Source: Phytopseudomonas dryadis (lineage in GTDB: Bacteria; Pseudomonadota; Gammaproteobacteria; Pseudomonadales; Pseudomonadaceae). From it: 35,271 nucleotides of DNA. The notes beneath the pieces were generated by a model. The model was not told the origin of the DNA. It saw only the letters and a list, made by a program, of their open reading frames with translations, and did not search any database. The first letter of the stretch is position 1. Each line of letters starts with the position of its first letter. The stretch spans positions 1 to 35,271 of the forward strand of contig NZ_QJUM01000042.1 of assembly GCF_004327355.1 (NCBI RefSeq). The letters run 5' to 3'. Of the stretch, positions 1 through 7,699 are shown one piece after another. The position numbers were made by a program, and so were the translations under genes.

Positions 1-660
1 GAGGGCGACGCGCCTACACGGATCACATCTGCCGCGCTCCGCTGTGGGAGCCGCGACCCCGCGGCGAATGGCGGCCGTGACGCGGTTTCGGGGAATGGCC
101 ACAATCGATTCGCGCCGAGGGCGACGCGCCTACACGGATCACATCTGCCGCGCTCCGCTGTGGGAGCCGCGACCCCGCGGCGAATGGCGGCCGTGACGCG
201 GTTTCGGGGAATGGCCACAATCGATTCGCGCCGAGGGCGACGCTCCTACACGGATCACATTTGCCGCGCTCCGCTGTGGGAGCCGCGCCCCGCGGCGAAT
301 GGCGGCCGTGACGCGGTTGCGGGGGATGGCCACAATCGATTCGCGCCGAGGGCGACGCTCCTACTCGAGCAACGACTGCCGCGCTCCGCTGTGGGAGCCG
401 CGACCCCGCGGCGAATGGCAGCCGTGACACGGTTGCGGGGAATGGCCACAATCGATTCGCGCCGAGGGCGACGCTCCTACACGGATCACATCTACCGCGC
501 TCCGCTGTGGGAGCCGCGACCCCGCGGCGAATGGCGGCCGTGACGCGGTTGCGGGGGATGGCCACAATCGATTCGCGCCGAGGGCGACGCGCCTACACGG
601 ATCACATCTACCGCGCTCAGCTGTGGGAGCCGCGACCCCGCGGCGAATGGCGGCATCGAC
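1..660. repeat. Tandem array of 116-bp REP-pair (BIME/REPIN-like) units
   Basis: About 5.6 head-to-tail copies begin at 1, 117, 233, 348, 464 and 580. The period is 116 bp, and one copy is 115 bp because a base is missing near 290. Each unit holds two inverted REP-like halves: one reads GTGGGAGCCGCGACC and runs into CGCGGCGAAT, the other is the complement of GTAGGAGCGTCGCCCTCGG. Copies differ by a few substitutions (for example tttcgggg against ttgcgggg). The last copy decays at about 650-660. Frames open on both strands here are repeat-encoded and low in complexity, so I call no gene. Bases 661-728 lead into the end of aroE and show nothing recognisable. Confidence 0.9.
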
Positions 661-728
661 GCGGTGTGGCATAAAGCACGATAGCTTGCATCATCGGGGC
701 GGCCATGGCCGGTTGGCGGCGGCTTGTT

Positions 729-1550
729 TCAGCCATGCAGCTGGCGGCGCAGCTCGGCCAGCACCGGGGCGCTGTCCGGGCGCACGCCACGCCACAGGTA
801 GAAGGCTTCCACCGCCTGTTCCAGGAGCATGCCCAGGCCATCCAGGGTGCGCGCCGCGCCCTGTTCGGCTGCCCAGCGATTGAAGGCGGTGGGGCCGCTG
901 CCGTACATCATGTCGTAGCACTGGGTGTGCCCCGGGCGGATCAGGCTCGCGGCGATCGGCGGCAGGTCGCCGGCCAGGCTGGCGGAGGTGCCGTTGACGA
1001 TCAGGTCCACCGGCGCATCGAGCCAGTCGAAACCACTGGCCACCACCGGCCCCAGATCGGCGAACTGGCGGGCCAGTTGCTCGGCCTTCTCCAGTGTGCG
1101 GTTGGCGATGACCAGGATTTCCGGCCGCTGCGCCAGGACGGGTTCGAGAATGCCGCGCACCGCGCCACCGGCACCGAGCAGGAGAATGCGCTTGCCGCGC
1201 AGTTCGATGCCGGCATTGACGGTCAGGTCGCGCACAAGGCCGGCACCGTCGGTGTTGTCGCCGAGCAGGCTGCCATCGTCGAGTTTCTTCAGCGTGTTCA
1301 CCGCGCCGGCGCGCCGGGCGCGCGGGGTCAGGCTGTCGGCCAGGCGCCAGGCCCGCTCCTTGAACGGTACGGTGACGTTGGCGCCACGGCCTTCAACGAA
1401 GAAATCCCGGGCATAGCCCTCGAAATCCTCCAGTGGCGCCAGCAGAGCCTCGTAGACTATGGCCTGGCCGCTCTGCTCGGCGAATAGCCGGTGGATCAGA
1501 GGAGACTTGCTGTGTCCGATGGGATTGCCGAATACGCCGTAACGATCCAT
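729..1550 (-). CDS. aroE: Shikimate dehydrogenase
   Basis: AroE reduces 3-dehydroshikimate to shikimate with NADPH in the cytoplasmic route to chorismate and aromatic amino acids. The protein is 273 aa, normal for the family. Visible motifs are the N-terminal substrate site GNPIGHSKSP (8-17), the catalytic Lys in NVTVPFKE (K64), Asp101 in NTDG, the nucleotide loop GAGGA (126-130), NRT, and the C-terminal GLGMLLEQA. The frame is open 20 codons further upstream, but the start at 1550 gives the family N-terminus MDRYGVFGNP and has an AGGAC just upstream. It lies 63 bp downstream of hemF on the same strand, so the two are probably co-transcribed. The identification is secure. Confidence 0.97.
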   Translation of the reverse strand: MDRYGVFGNPIGHSKSPLIHRLFAEQSGQAIVYEALLAPLEDFEGYARDFFVEGRGANVTVPFKERAWRLADSLTPRARRAGAVNTLKKLDDGSLLGDNTDGAGLVRDLTVNAGIELRGKRILLLGAGGAVRGILEPVLAQRPEILVIANRTLEKAEQLARQFADLGPVVASGFDWLDAPVDLIVNGTSASLAGDLPPIAASLIRPGHTQCYDMMYGSGPTAFNRWAAEQGAARTLDGLGMLLEQAVEAFYLWRGVRPDSAPVLAELRRQLHG

Positions 1551-1565
1551 GGGTGTCCTGAGCGG

Positions 1566-1617
1566 GAAGCCAAAAGCCGGAAGCCTGAAGCTTTTGCCTT
1601 CAAGCTTCAAGCGTCAA
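1566..1617. repeat. AAGCTT-rich short intergenic repeat between hemF and aroE
   Basis: The short gap between hemF and aroE is filled with imperfect inverted words of the type GAAGCTT/AAGCTTC and GCTTGAGG/CCTCAAGC. Related text appears at 3948-3980 after qor and at 11325-11372 after trkA, so this is a small dispersed family. It overlaps the hemF stop codon. A role in RNA folding at the 3' end is possible but not shown. Confidence 0.55.
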
Positions 1618-2534
1618 AGCCCGGCCTGCCCCAGCCAGTCACGGTCGGTCAGGAAATATTCGGTCAGGCGCGCTTCCTCGCTGCCCGGCTGCGGTTTCCA
1701 GTCATAGCCCCAGCGCACCTGCGGCGGCAGCGACATGAGGATCGACTCGGTGCGTCCGCCGGACTGCAGGCCGAACAGCGTGCCGCGGTCGTAGACCAGG
1801 TTGAACTCCACGTAACGCCCGCGGCGGAATGCCTGGAATTCGCGCTGGGCCTCGGTGAAAGGCGTGGCCTTGCGCCGCTGCACGATGGGCAGGTAGGCGT
1901 CGATATAGGCATCGCCGATGGCCCGGATGAAGGCGAAGCAGGTGTCGAAGTCCCACTCGTTGAGGTCGTCGAAGAACAGTCCGCCAATGCCGCGCGGCTC
2001 GCCACGGTGCTTGAGATGGAAATAGCGGTCGCACCAGGCCTTGTAGCGTGGGTAGACGTCGGCGCCGAACGGCGCGCAGGCCTGCTCGGCCACGCGGTGC
2101 CAGTGCACGCAGTCCTCTTCGTTGCCGTAGTAGGGGGTCAGGTCGAAACCGCCGCCGAACCACCAGACCGGCGCTTCGCCCTCCTTCTCGGCGCTGAACA
2201 AGCGCACGTTGGCATGGGAGGTCGGCACATGGGGATTGTGCGGGTGGATCACCAGCGACACGCCCAGGGCCTGGAAGCCGCGCCCGGCCAGTTCCGGCCG
2301 GTGGGCACTGGCCGACGGCGGCAGGCCGTCGCCGAACACGTGGGAGAAGTTGACCCCGCCTTTCTCGATCAGCGCACCGTCGCCGATCACCCGGGTGCGG
2401 CCACCGCCGCCGCCCGGACGCTGCCAGGCGTCCTCGATGAAGCTGGCCTTGCCATCCTCGGCTTGCAGGGCGGAGCAGATACGGTCTTGCAGGTCGAGCA
2501 GGTAGGCCTTCACGGCCTCGGTCTGGTCACTCAC
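1614..2534 (-). CDS. hemF: Oxygen-dependent coproporphyrinogen III oxidase
   Basis: HemF converts coproporphyrinogen III to protoporphyrinogen IX by two oxidative decarboxylations using O2, a late cytoplasmic step in haem synthesis. The 306-aa product carries the family signatures: FGGGFDLTPYYG, then DCVHWH, VYPRYKAWCDRYFHLKHR, GGLFFDD, and the C-terminal RGRYVEFNLVYDRGTLFGL followed by GGRTESILMSLPP. The frame runs further upstream, but that part is not HemF-like. I use the GTG at 2534, giving VSDQTEAVKAYLL, because an AAGGTG Shine-Dalgarno precedes it at proper spacing and the length matches the family. It is the first gene of the hemF-aroE pair and divergent from qor. Confidence 0.96.
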   Translation of the reverse strand: MSDQTEAVKAYLLDLQDRICSALQAEDGKASFIEDAWQRPGGGGGRTRVIGDGALIEKGGVNFSHVFGDGLPPSASAHRPELAGRGFQALGVSLVIHPHNPHVPTSHANVRLFSAEKEGEAPVWWFGGGFDLTPYYGNEEDCVHWHRVAEQACAPFGADVYPRYKAWCDRYFHLKHRGEPRGIGGLFFDDLNEWDFDTCFAFIRAIGDAYIDAYLPIVQRRKATPFTEAQREFQAFRRGRYVEFNLVYDRGTLFGLQSGGRTESILMSLPPQVRWGYDWKPQPGSEEARLTEYFLTDRDWLGQAGL

Positions 2535-2969
2535 GGCGGGCACCTTGTGGAACGTCGGGCGAAATCGGCGGCTAGCATAGCATCGGCCATCGGCGCTCCG
2601 CAGTTGACGCTGGTCAACGGCCAGGACAATCGCGCTATGCGCTCGAAGAGCCGGCGACTGCATGGATGCAGGAGGTAGAGCGAAGCAGGAACCCGAGCCG
2701 AAAACAGCGCTGGAAAGCTGGAGGCTGAACGAAAGGCGGCTCGAGCACGACGCGAAACAGCGGTTTCTCATCCAGCTTTCCAGCCTCCAGCGCTTTTCAT
2801 CGAGTGCGGGCGATGCCCTGACGCCATAGCGCGATTGCCCTGGGTCAACGGCCAAGACGACGCTCGGCCACGGCCAAATACGCGACCCCGCTCAAGTGGC
2901 TTGCGCAGCAACGCCAACACCCCCTAGGGTTGGCGGTCTAGCGAGTTCCGACAGCGAGGAGAAACGACG
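2535..2969. other. 435-bp divergent intergenic region hemF/qor with palindromic repeat
   Basis: This holds the hemF and qor start regions. No gene is visible. An inverted repeat lies at 2705-2797: AGCGCTGGAAAGCTGG on the left and CCAGCCTCCAGCGCT on the right. It belongs to the same loose family as 25541-25623, 28804-28870 and 32294-32384. No convincing -35/-10 pair could be fixed by eye. Two similar words containing GGTCAACGGCCA (about 2612 and 2841) are of unknown meaning. Confidence 0.6.
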
Positions 2970-3947
2970 ATGGCCAAACGTATCCAGTTCAGCCGCCATG
3001 GCGGCCCCGAGGTGCTCGAATACCTCGATTACCAACCCGCCGCGCCCGGCCCCCATGAAGTGCGCGTACACAATCAGGCCATCGGCCTCAACTTCATCGA
3101 CACCTACTTCCGCAGCGGCCTCTATTCGCCACCGTCGCTGCCCTCCAGCCTGGGAACCGAAGGTGCCGGCTTCGTCGATGCCATCGGCTCCGAGGTCACC
3201 GGCTTCCAGGTCGGCGACCGCGTGGCCTACGCCACCGGCCCGCTGGGCGGCTACAGCGAACTGCACGTGCTGCCGGCGGCCAGACTGGTCAAGCTGCCCG
3301 AGGCCATCAGCTTCGAGCAGGCCGCCGCGGTGATGCTCAAGGGCCTGACCGTGCAGTACCTGCTGCGCCAGACCTTCGAGCTAAAGGGTGGCGAAACCAT
3401 CCTCTTCCACGCCGCCGCCGGTGGCGTCGGTTCCTTCGCCTGCCAATGGGCCAAGGCCCTCGGCGTCAAGCTGATCGGCACCGTGAGTTCCGCGAAGAAG
3501 GCCGAGCGTGCCAAGCAGCAAGGCGCCTGGGCGACCATCGACTACAGCCACGAAGACGTCGCGCAGCGCGTGCTGGAACTGACCGACGGCAAGAAATGCC
3601 CGGTGGTCTACGACGGCGTCGGCAAGGACACCTGGGAAACCTCGCTGGACTGCGTCGCGCCGCGTGGCCTGCTGGTCAGCTTCGGCAATGCCTCCGGCGC
3701 GGTCACCGGGGTCAACCTCGGCATCCTCTCGCAGAAAGGCTCGCTGTACGTCACCCGGCCGACCCTGGCCGGCTATGCCGACACCCCGGAACACCTGCAG
3801 AAGATGGCCGACGAACTGTTCGGCATGATCGCCAGGGGCAAGCTCACGGTGGAGATCGGCCAACGCTACCCGTTGCGCGACGCCGCCGCCGCCCAGACCG
3901 CGCTCAGTGCGCGGCAGACCACGGGATCGACCATCCTGCTGCCTTGA
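2970..3947 (+). CDS. qor: NADPH:quinone oxidoreductase (zeta-crystallin type)
   Basis: This 325-aa medium-chain dehydrogenase/reductase lacks the zinc-binding residues of the alcohol dehydrogenases and matches the QOR branch, which reduces quinones with NADPH in the cytosol. Visible features are the N-terminal GroES-like half (NQAIGLNFIDTYFRSGLY), GTEGAG (62-67), VGDRVAY (81-87), and the Rossmann nucleotide loop HAAAGGVGS (147-155), followed by the C-terminal GSTILLP. A GAGGAG Shine-Dalgarno about 8 bases ahead supports the ATG. It is transcribed alone, divergent from hemF and convergent with tsaC, an arrangement typical of Pseudomonas. The in vivo substrate is not known from sequence. Confidence 0.93.
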   Translation: MAKRIQFSRHGGPEVLEYLDYQPAAPGPHEVRVHNQAIGLNFIDTYFRSGLYSPPSLPSSLGTEGAGFVDAIGSEVTGFQVGDRVAYATGPLGGYSELHVLPAARLVKLPEAISFEQAAAVMLKGLTVQYLLRQTFELKGGETILFHAAAGGVGSFACQWAKALGVKLIGTVSSAKKAERAKQQGAWATIDYSHEDVAQRVLELTDGKKCPVVYDGVGKDTWETSLDCVAPRGLLVSFGNASGAVTGVNLGILSQKGSLYVTRPTLAGYADTPEHLQKMADELFGMIARGKLTVEIGQRYPLRDAAAAQTALSARQTTGSTILLP

Positions 3948-3986
3948 AGCAGCCGCAAGCTGTAAGCCTCAAGCGGCAAGCAGGGC

Positions 3987-4090
3987 GTAGGGTGGATGAC
4001 GCTCTTTTCATCCACCATTGCGATCGTTGAGTGGTGGACGGATCGAGCCGCGCAGGTGAAGCGTCGGCTACGCGCCCCGGTCCACCCTAC
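3987..4090. repeat. Palindromic intergenic repeat at the qor/tsaC convergent end, copy 1
   Basis: The element begins GTAGGGTGGATGACGC and ends GCGCCCCGGTCCACCCTAC, so its ends are complementary and a long imperfect hairpin is possible. A second copy with the same ends is at 14432-14518, also between two converging genes. It may act as a bidirectional transcription stop, but this is inferred from position only. Confidence 0.8.
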
Positions 4091-4105
4091 GAATTGCCGC
4101 TGCCG

Positions 4106-4663
4106 TCAGGCCGGCCGACGCACGTCGCCAGTGACCAGGTCGCGGATCACGCTGGGATTGCGGCGCCCACCCAGGGCGCCGCCCAGCACCGCATCGAGCT
4201 GCCGGGGAAAATACTGTTCGACCCGCAGGCGGCTGCGCGCAGCCGGTCGGCCCGCCGGATTGGCCGAGGTCGACACGAGGGGCCCGGTCAGGGCACAGAG
4301 TTCGCGTACCCGCGGGTGGTCGCTGACGCGCAGAGCGACGCTGTCGTGCTCGCCGGTGATCCACTCCGGCAGGCGATCCTGATGCGGTACCAGCCAGGTG
4401 TTGGGGCCGGGCCAGGTGCTGGACAGGCGATCCAGCCAGATCTCGGGCAGATCCTCGAGGAGGAAGTCGAACTGGTGGATATTGTCGGCGACCAGAATCA
4501 GGCCCTTGCGCACGGGGCGCTCCTTCAACGCCAGCAGGCGATCCACCGCCAACTCGTCCCAGGGGTCGCAACCCAGGCCCCAGACGGCCTCGGTCGGATA
4601 GGCGATCACGCCGCCGGCACGCACCACGCGCGCCGCTTGCTGTACCTGCCAACTGGTGACCAT
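4106..4663 (-). CDS. tsaC: Threonylcarbamoyl-AMP synthase (YrdC/Sua5 family)
   Basis: TsaC makes threonylcarbamoyl-AMP from threonine, bicarbonate and ATP, the first step of t6A37 modification of ANN-decoding tRNAs. The product is 185 aa, the single-domain YrdC form without the Sua5 C-terminal domain. Motifs are GGVIAYPTEAVWGLGCDP near the N-terminus, the basic patch LKERPVRKGLILV, WPGPNTWLVP, DSVALRVSDHP and the ATP-site STSANPAG. It is the last gene of a minus-strand run LysM gene-dprA-tsaC, 64 bp after dprA. Its stop faces qor. A confident call from motifs, length and neighbourhood. Confidence 0.95.
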   Translation of the reverse strand: MVTSWQVQQAARVVRAGGVIAYPTEAVWGLGCDPWDELAVDRLLALKERPVRKGLILVADNIHQFDFLLEDLPEIWLDRLSSTWPGPNTWLVPHQDRLPEWITGEHDSVALRVSDHPRVRELCALTGPLVSTSANPAGRPAARSRLRVEQYFPRQLDAVLGGALGGRRNPSVIRDLVTGDVRRPA

Positions 4664-4727
4664 CGCTAGACTCCCGCAGAAAACCTCCGCGCAGTGTATC
4701 CAAGCGGTCTGTCGTTAACACGCTCGA

Positions 4728-5837
4728 TTAACGCCCGCGGCCCACCCAGCGCCCGGCCTCGCAGGCGATCAGGCCTTCCAGCTCCAGCTCGGTCAGGGCC
4801 GCCAGCACCTCGGACAACGGCCAGCCGCTGGACGCGGCCAGGGCCTCGCTGCTGTGCGGAGCGGCGTGCAGCAGGGCCAGCAGCGGATGCACGGGTTGCG
4901 CATTCTGCGCCGGGGCCGCGTGGGTCGGGGCCGGGTCGAGCAATTGCCAGCCGCGCAAGGCCTCGAGGATATGCTCGAGGCTTTCCACCAGGGTCGCGCC
5001 CTCGCGAATCAGCTGGTGGCAACCCCGTGCGCCGGGATGGTGGATGGAACCGGGAATGGCGTAGACCTCACGGCCCTGCTCCGCCGCCAGGCGCGCGGTG
5101 ATCAGCGAACCGCTCGAGGGACTGGCCTCGACCACCAGCACCCCCAGCGACAGTCCGCTGATGATGCGATTGCGCCTGGGGAAATTACTGGCATGGGGTG
5201 GGCTCGCCAGCGGCAGCTCGGAGACCAGCGCGCCACCACGTTCGACGATTCGCCGCGCCAGGTTCGTATGCCGCGCCGGATACAGGCATTGCAGGCCGGT
5301 GCCCAGCACCGCCACGGTGTGGCCGTCGGCATCCAGCGCGCCCTGGTGCGCGGCGCCATCGATACCCAGGGCCAGGCCGCTGGTAATCACGAAACCGCCA
5401 CGGGCCAGGCTGCGGGCGAAACCATGGGCGTTGTCCAGGCCCGGGCGCGACGCGCGCCGGCTGCCGACCATGGCCAGTTGCGGGCGCTCGAGCACGGCCG
5501 GATCGCCGGCGACGAACAGCAGCGGGGGCGCATCGGCGAGTTCACCGAGCAAGGCCGGATAGTTCGGCGCATCCCACATCAGCAGGTGCTGCCCGGGCAC
5601 CTGCAACCAGGCCAGTGCGTCACGGGCGCGCTCGCGAACCTCGGCGCTGCGCCGCGCTTCGGCACAGGTCGCCGGCAAGCCCAGGGCGCGCCAGGCGCTG
5701 GCCGGCGCGCTGAGGGCCGCCGAGGCGCTGTCGAAAGCGCTGAGCAGGGTGTGAAAACGCCGCGGGCCCAGTTCCGGCAGGCTATGCAGGCGCAGACGGG
5801 CTTCGAGTTCGGCGGAGGACGGAGAGGCTGCTGACAT
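4728..5837 (-). CDS. dprA: DNA-processing protein DprA (Smf)
   Basis: DprA binds incoming single-stranded DNA and loads RecA during natural transformation; it is widely kept in bacteria not known to be competent. The 369-aa protein has an N-terminal helical part (about 10-80), a Rossmann-like DprA core with MVGSRRAS (123-130), TSGLALGIDGAAHQGAL (152-168), AVLGTGLQCLYPARH, FPRRNRIISGLS and EQGREVYAIPG, and a short C-terminal winged-helix part (about 310-369) ending in RWVGRGR. AAGGAT upstream of the ATG supports the start. It lies between the LysM gene and tsaC. A 95-bp gap containing the LysM gene's terminator separates it from that gene, so it may use its own promoter. Confidence 0.95.
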   Translation of the reverse strand: MSAASPSSAELEARLRLHSLPELGPRRFHTLLSAFDSASAALSAPASAWRALGLPATCAEARRSAEVRERARDALAWLQVPGQHLLMWDAPNYPALLGELADAPPLLFVAGDPAVLERPQLAMVGSRRASRPGLDNAHGFARSLARGGFVITSGLALGIDGAAHQGALDADGHTVAVLGTGLQCLYPARHTNLARRIVERGGALVSELPLASPPHASNFPRRNRIISGLSLGVLVVEASPSSGSLITARLAAEQGREVYAIPGSIHHPGARGCHQLIREGATLVESLEHILEALRGWQLLDPAPTHAAPAQNAQPVHPLLALLHAAPHSSEALAASSGWPLSEVLAALTELELEGLIACEAGRWVGRGR

Positions 5838-5895
5838 GGCGGATCATCCTTGATCGACTCGCCGGTGAACCCATCCATGGGTTCTGGCGTACAGG

Positions 5896-5928
5896 CAAAA
5901 CGACAGCGGCCCTTGCCGACCGCTGTCG
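5896..5928 (-). terminator. Rho-independent terminator after the LysM gene
   Basis: On the minus strand a perfect 9-bp stem CGACAGCGG/CCGCTGTCG with a 10-base loop is followed at once by TTTTG. It lies just past the LysM stop codon at 5933 and before dprA. Confidence 0.8.
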
Positions 5929-5932
5929 AGCG

Positions 5933-6958
5933 TTACGGGTTGCGTACCTTGTCCATCACCGCCAGCTGACGCGTGGCATTGAGGATCAGGCCATAGCTGA
6001 GCTTGTCGTAGGTGCGGAACACCATGAGCAGGCCGGCGCGCTCGTCGGGGATCTTCACCATTTCGTCGGTGACCCGATCGCGTACGGTTTCGCCGGTCTT
6101 GTACACCGCCAGTACGCTGCCCTCGACCAGACCGTCACGGGCGCCCTTGTTCAGGGTGACCACGTCGAACTGACCGATCTGGCTGACGCCGCGCGGCACA
6201 TCGAGGATCACGCCCCGGATCTCTTCGCTCGGCTCGCTGGGCATGAAGGTCGAATTGATCGCCCGCTCCTCGGTGGGGAACAGGCGATCGCCGTTACGCA
6301 CTTCCTGGGTGGTGCGGGTCAGGTTGAGGGTGCCGACATCGCCTTCCTCGGCGACGATCTCGCCACCGCCGATGTCATCGGCGTTGATGCCGAGGAACTC
6401 CTTGCTGTCCGGATCGACGTAGCTCTTGCCCTGACGGAAGATGCCATACACCGGCGCCTCGGGGTCGAAGCTGCCACGGGCGTAGACCCGGTCGCCGGCG
6501 CCGCTGACCACGCGCTCGGCGTTGCCGGCGACGATGTAGGGCGCGCCCTGGAACTCTTCCGGCGTGTTGACGATGCGGTTCTTCAGCAGGAAGCTGTTGA
6601 TCGCCTCCAGCGGAATGGTCGGAATCGCCTCGGCCATCGGCGTGCTGCGCACCTGGGGCGACAGCTTGATGGTGCCGCGCGACTCGCCACGCCCCAGCAT
6701 CAGGCGCGGCTGCCCGTCGATATAGACCAGGCTCAGCACGTCTCCCGGATAGATCAGGTGCGGGTTTTCCACCTGCGGGTTGGCGTGCCAGATTTCCGGC
6801 CACTTCCATGGCTGGCGCAGAAACTTGCCGGAAATGTCCCAGAGGGTATCGCCCTTGACCACGGTGTAGCGGTCGGGGTGGCCTTCCTTGAGTTGCACAG
6901 CGGCCTGAACCCAGCCACTCGCGGCGACCAGCAACAGGGCGAGTAGTGATTTCCTCAT
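5933..6958 (-). CDS. Secreted LysM-domain protein
   Basis: This 341-aa protein is exported and probably binds peptidoglycan. It begins with a signal peptide MRKSLLALLLVAASGWVQA, then a LysM domain at about 31-78 (RYTVVKGDTLWDIS through ENPHLIYPGDVLSL). The remaining 260 residues have no motif I can name, but contain PEEFQGAPYIVAG and GDRVYARG. Many Pseudomonas carry a LysM gene at this place beside dprA. The start at 6958 is preferred over an in-frame ATG 30 bases upstream because AGGGAT precedes it at good spacing and it gives a clean signal peptide. It is divergent from def, and its own terminator follows. The cellular role is unknown. Confidence 0.88.
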   Translation of the reverse strand: MRKSLLALLLVAASGWVQAAVQLKEGHPDRYTVVKGDTLWDISGKFLRQPWKWPEIWHANPQVENPHLIYPGDVLSLVYIDGQPRLMLGRGESRGTIKLSPQVRSTPMAEAIPTIPLEAINSFLLKNRIVNTPEEFQGAPYIVAGNAERVVSGAGDRVYARGSFDPEAPVYGIFRQGKSYVDPDSKEFLGINADDIGGGEIVAEEGDVGTLNLTRTTQEVRNGDRLFPTEERAINSTFMPSEPSEEIRGVILDVPRGVSQIGQFDVVTLNKGARDGLVEGSVLAVYKTGETVRDRVTDEMVKIPDERAGLLMVFRTYDKLSYGLILNATRQLAVMDKVRNP

Positions 6959-7110
6959 GCGGTGAATCCCTTTATTATGTGACTTCACGTGAAGCGCCCT
7001 AGCGCCGCGACAGAACCCAGTAAAACCGCGGCATGAAGCCGTTTTTCAATGCTGCCGTCATCTTAGCAGCGGATTTTGACTTTATTCCACAAGTGCATCA
7101 CACAACGCAT

Positions 7111-7617
7111 ATGGCGATTTTAAACATCCTCGAATTTCCCGATCCGCGCCTGCGCACCATCGCCAAGCCGGTGGATGTGGTCGACGACGCCCTGCGTCAG
7201 CTGATCGACGACATGTTCGAAACCATGTACGACGCACCCGGCATCGGCCTGGCGGCCACCCAGGTCAACGTGCACAAGCGTGTGGTGGTCATGGACCTGT
7301 CCGAAGACAAGAGCGAGCCGCGGGTGTTCATCAACCCCGAGTTCGAGACGCTGACCGAAGAGATGGATCAGTACCAGGAAGGCTGCCTGTCGGTGCCCGG
7401 CTTCTACGAGAACGTCGACCGCCCGCAGAAGGTCAGGATCAAGGCCCTCGATCGCGACGGCCAGCCCTACGAGCTGGTCGCCGAAGGCCTGCTGGCCGTG
7501 TGCATCCAGCACGAGTGCGATCACCTCAACGGCAAGCTGTTCGTCGATTACCTGTCCACGCTCAAACGCGACCGCATCAAGAAGAAGCTGGAAAAGCAGC
7601 ACCGCCAGCAAGCTTGA
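7111..7617 (+). CDS. def: Peptide deformylase
   Basis: Def removes the N-formyl group from new proteins using a bound metal ion. The 168-aa product has all three motifs: GIGLAATQ (44-51), EGCLSVP (90-96, metal ligand C92) and QHECDHLNG (133-141, ligands H134 and H138, catalytic E135). An ATG 78 bases upstream in frame is possible, but the start at 7111 gives the standard N-terminus MAILNILEFPDPRLR and the usual length. The Shine-Dalgarno before it is weak. It precedes fmt, whose product adds the formyl group on initiator tRNA, the common def-fmt pairing. Confidence 0.97.
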   Translation: MAILNILEFPDPRLRTIAKPVDVVDDALRQLIDDMFETMYDAPGIGLAATQVNVHKRVVVMDLSEDKSEPRVFINPEFETLTEEMDQYQEGCLSVPGFYENVDRPQKVRIKALDRDGQPYELVAEGLLAVCIQHECDHLNGKLFVDYLSTLKRDRIKKKLEKQHRQQA

Positions 7618-7627
7618 TGGACTCTCG

Positions 7628-7657
7628 AAGGCTTGCCGCGGCAAGCCTTTTCTTTTT
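7628..7657 (+). terminator. Terminator-like hairpin between def and fmt
   Basis: A perfect 22-base palindrome (AAGGCTTGCC, centre GC, GGCAAGCCTT) at 7628-7649 is followed by TTCTTTTT. It has the form of a strong rho-independent terminator and lies in the 82-bp gap between def and fmt. It may uncouple or attenuate fmt-rsmB-trkA from def. Confidence 0.85.
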
Positions 7658-7699
7658 CAGCGCGGCATCGCCGCCGCTTGCGACCCCTAGCGAGACACC

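Noticed and set aside
1..660. CRISPR array
   Set aside because: The whole 116-bp unit repeats, with no short repeat alternating with unique spacers and no cas gene nearby.
23..672. Overlapping open frames on both strands in the left repeat array
   Set aside because: They are translations of the 116-bp repeat unit and repeat themselves; they lack ribosome sites and known folds.
2641..2680. Possible small gene or promoter in the hemF/qor gap from ATGGATGCAGGAGG
   Set aside because: No frame of useful length or family resemblance follows, and the AGGAGG is not placed before a coding start.
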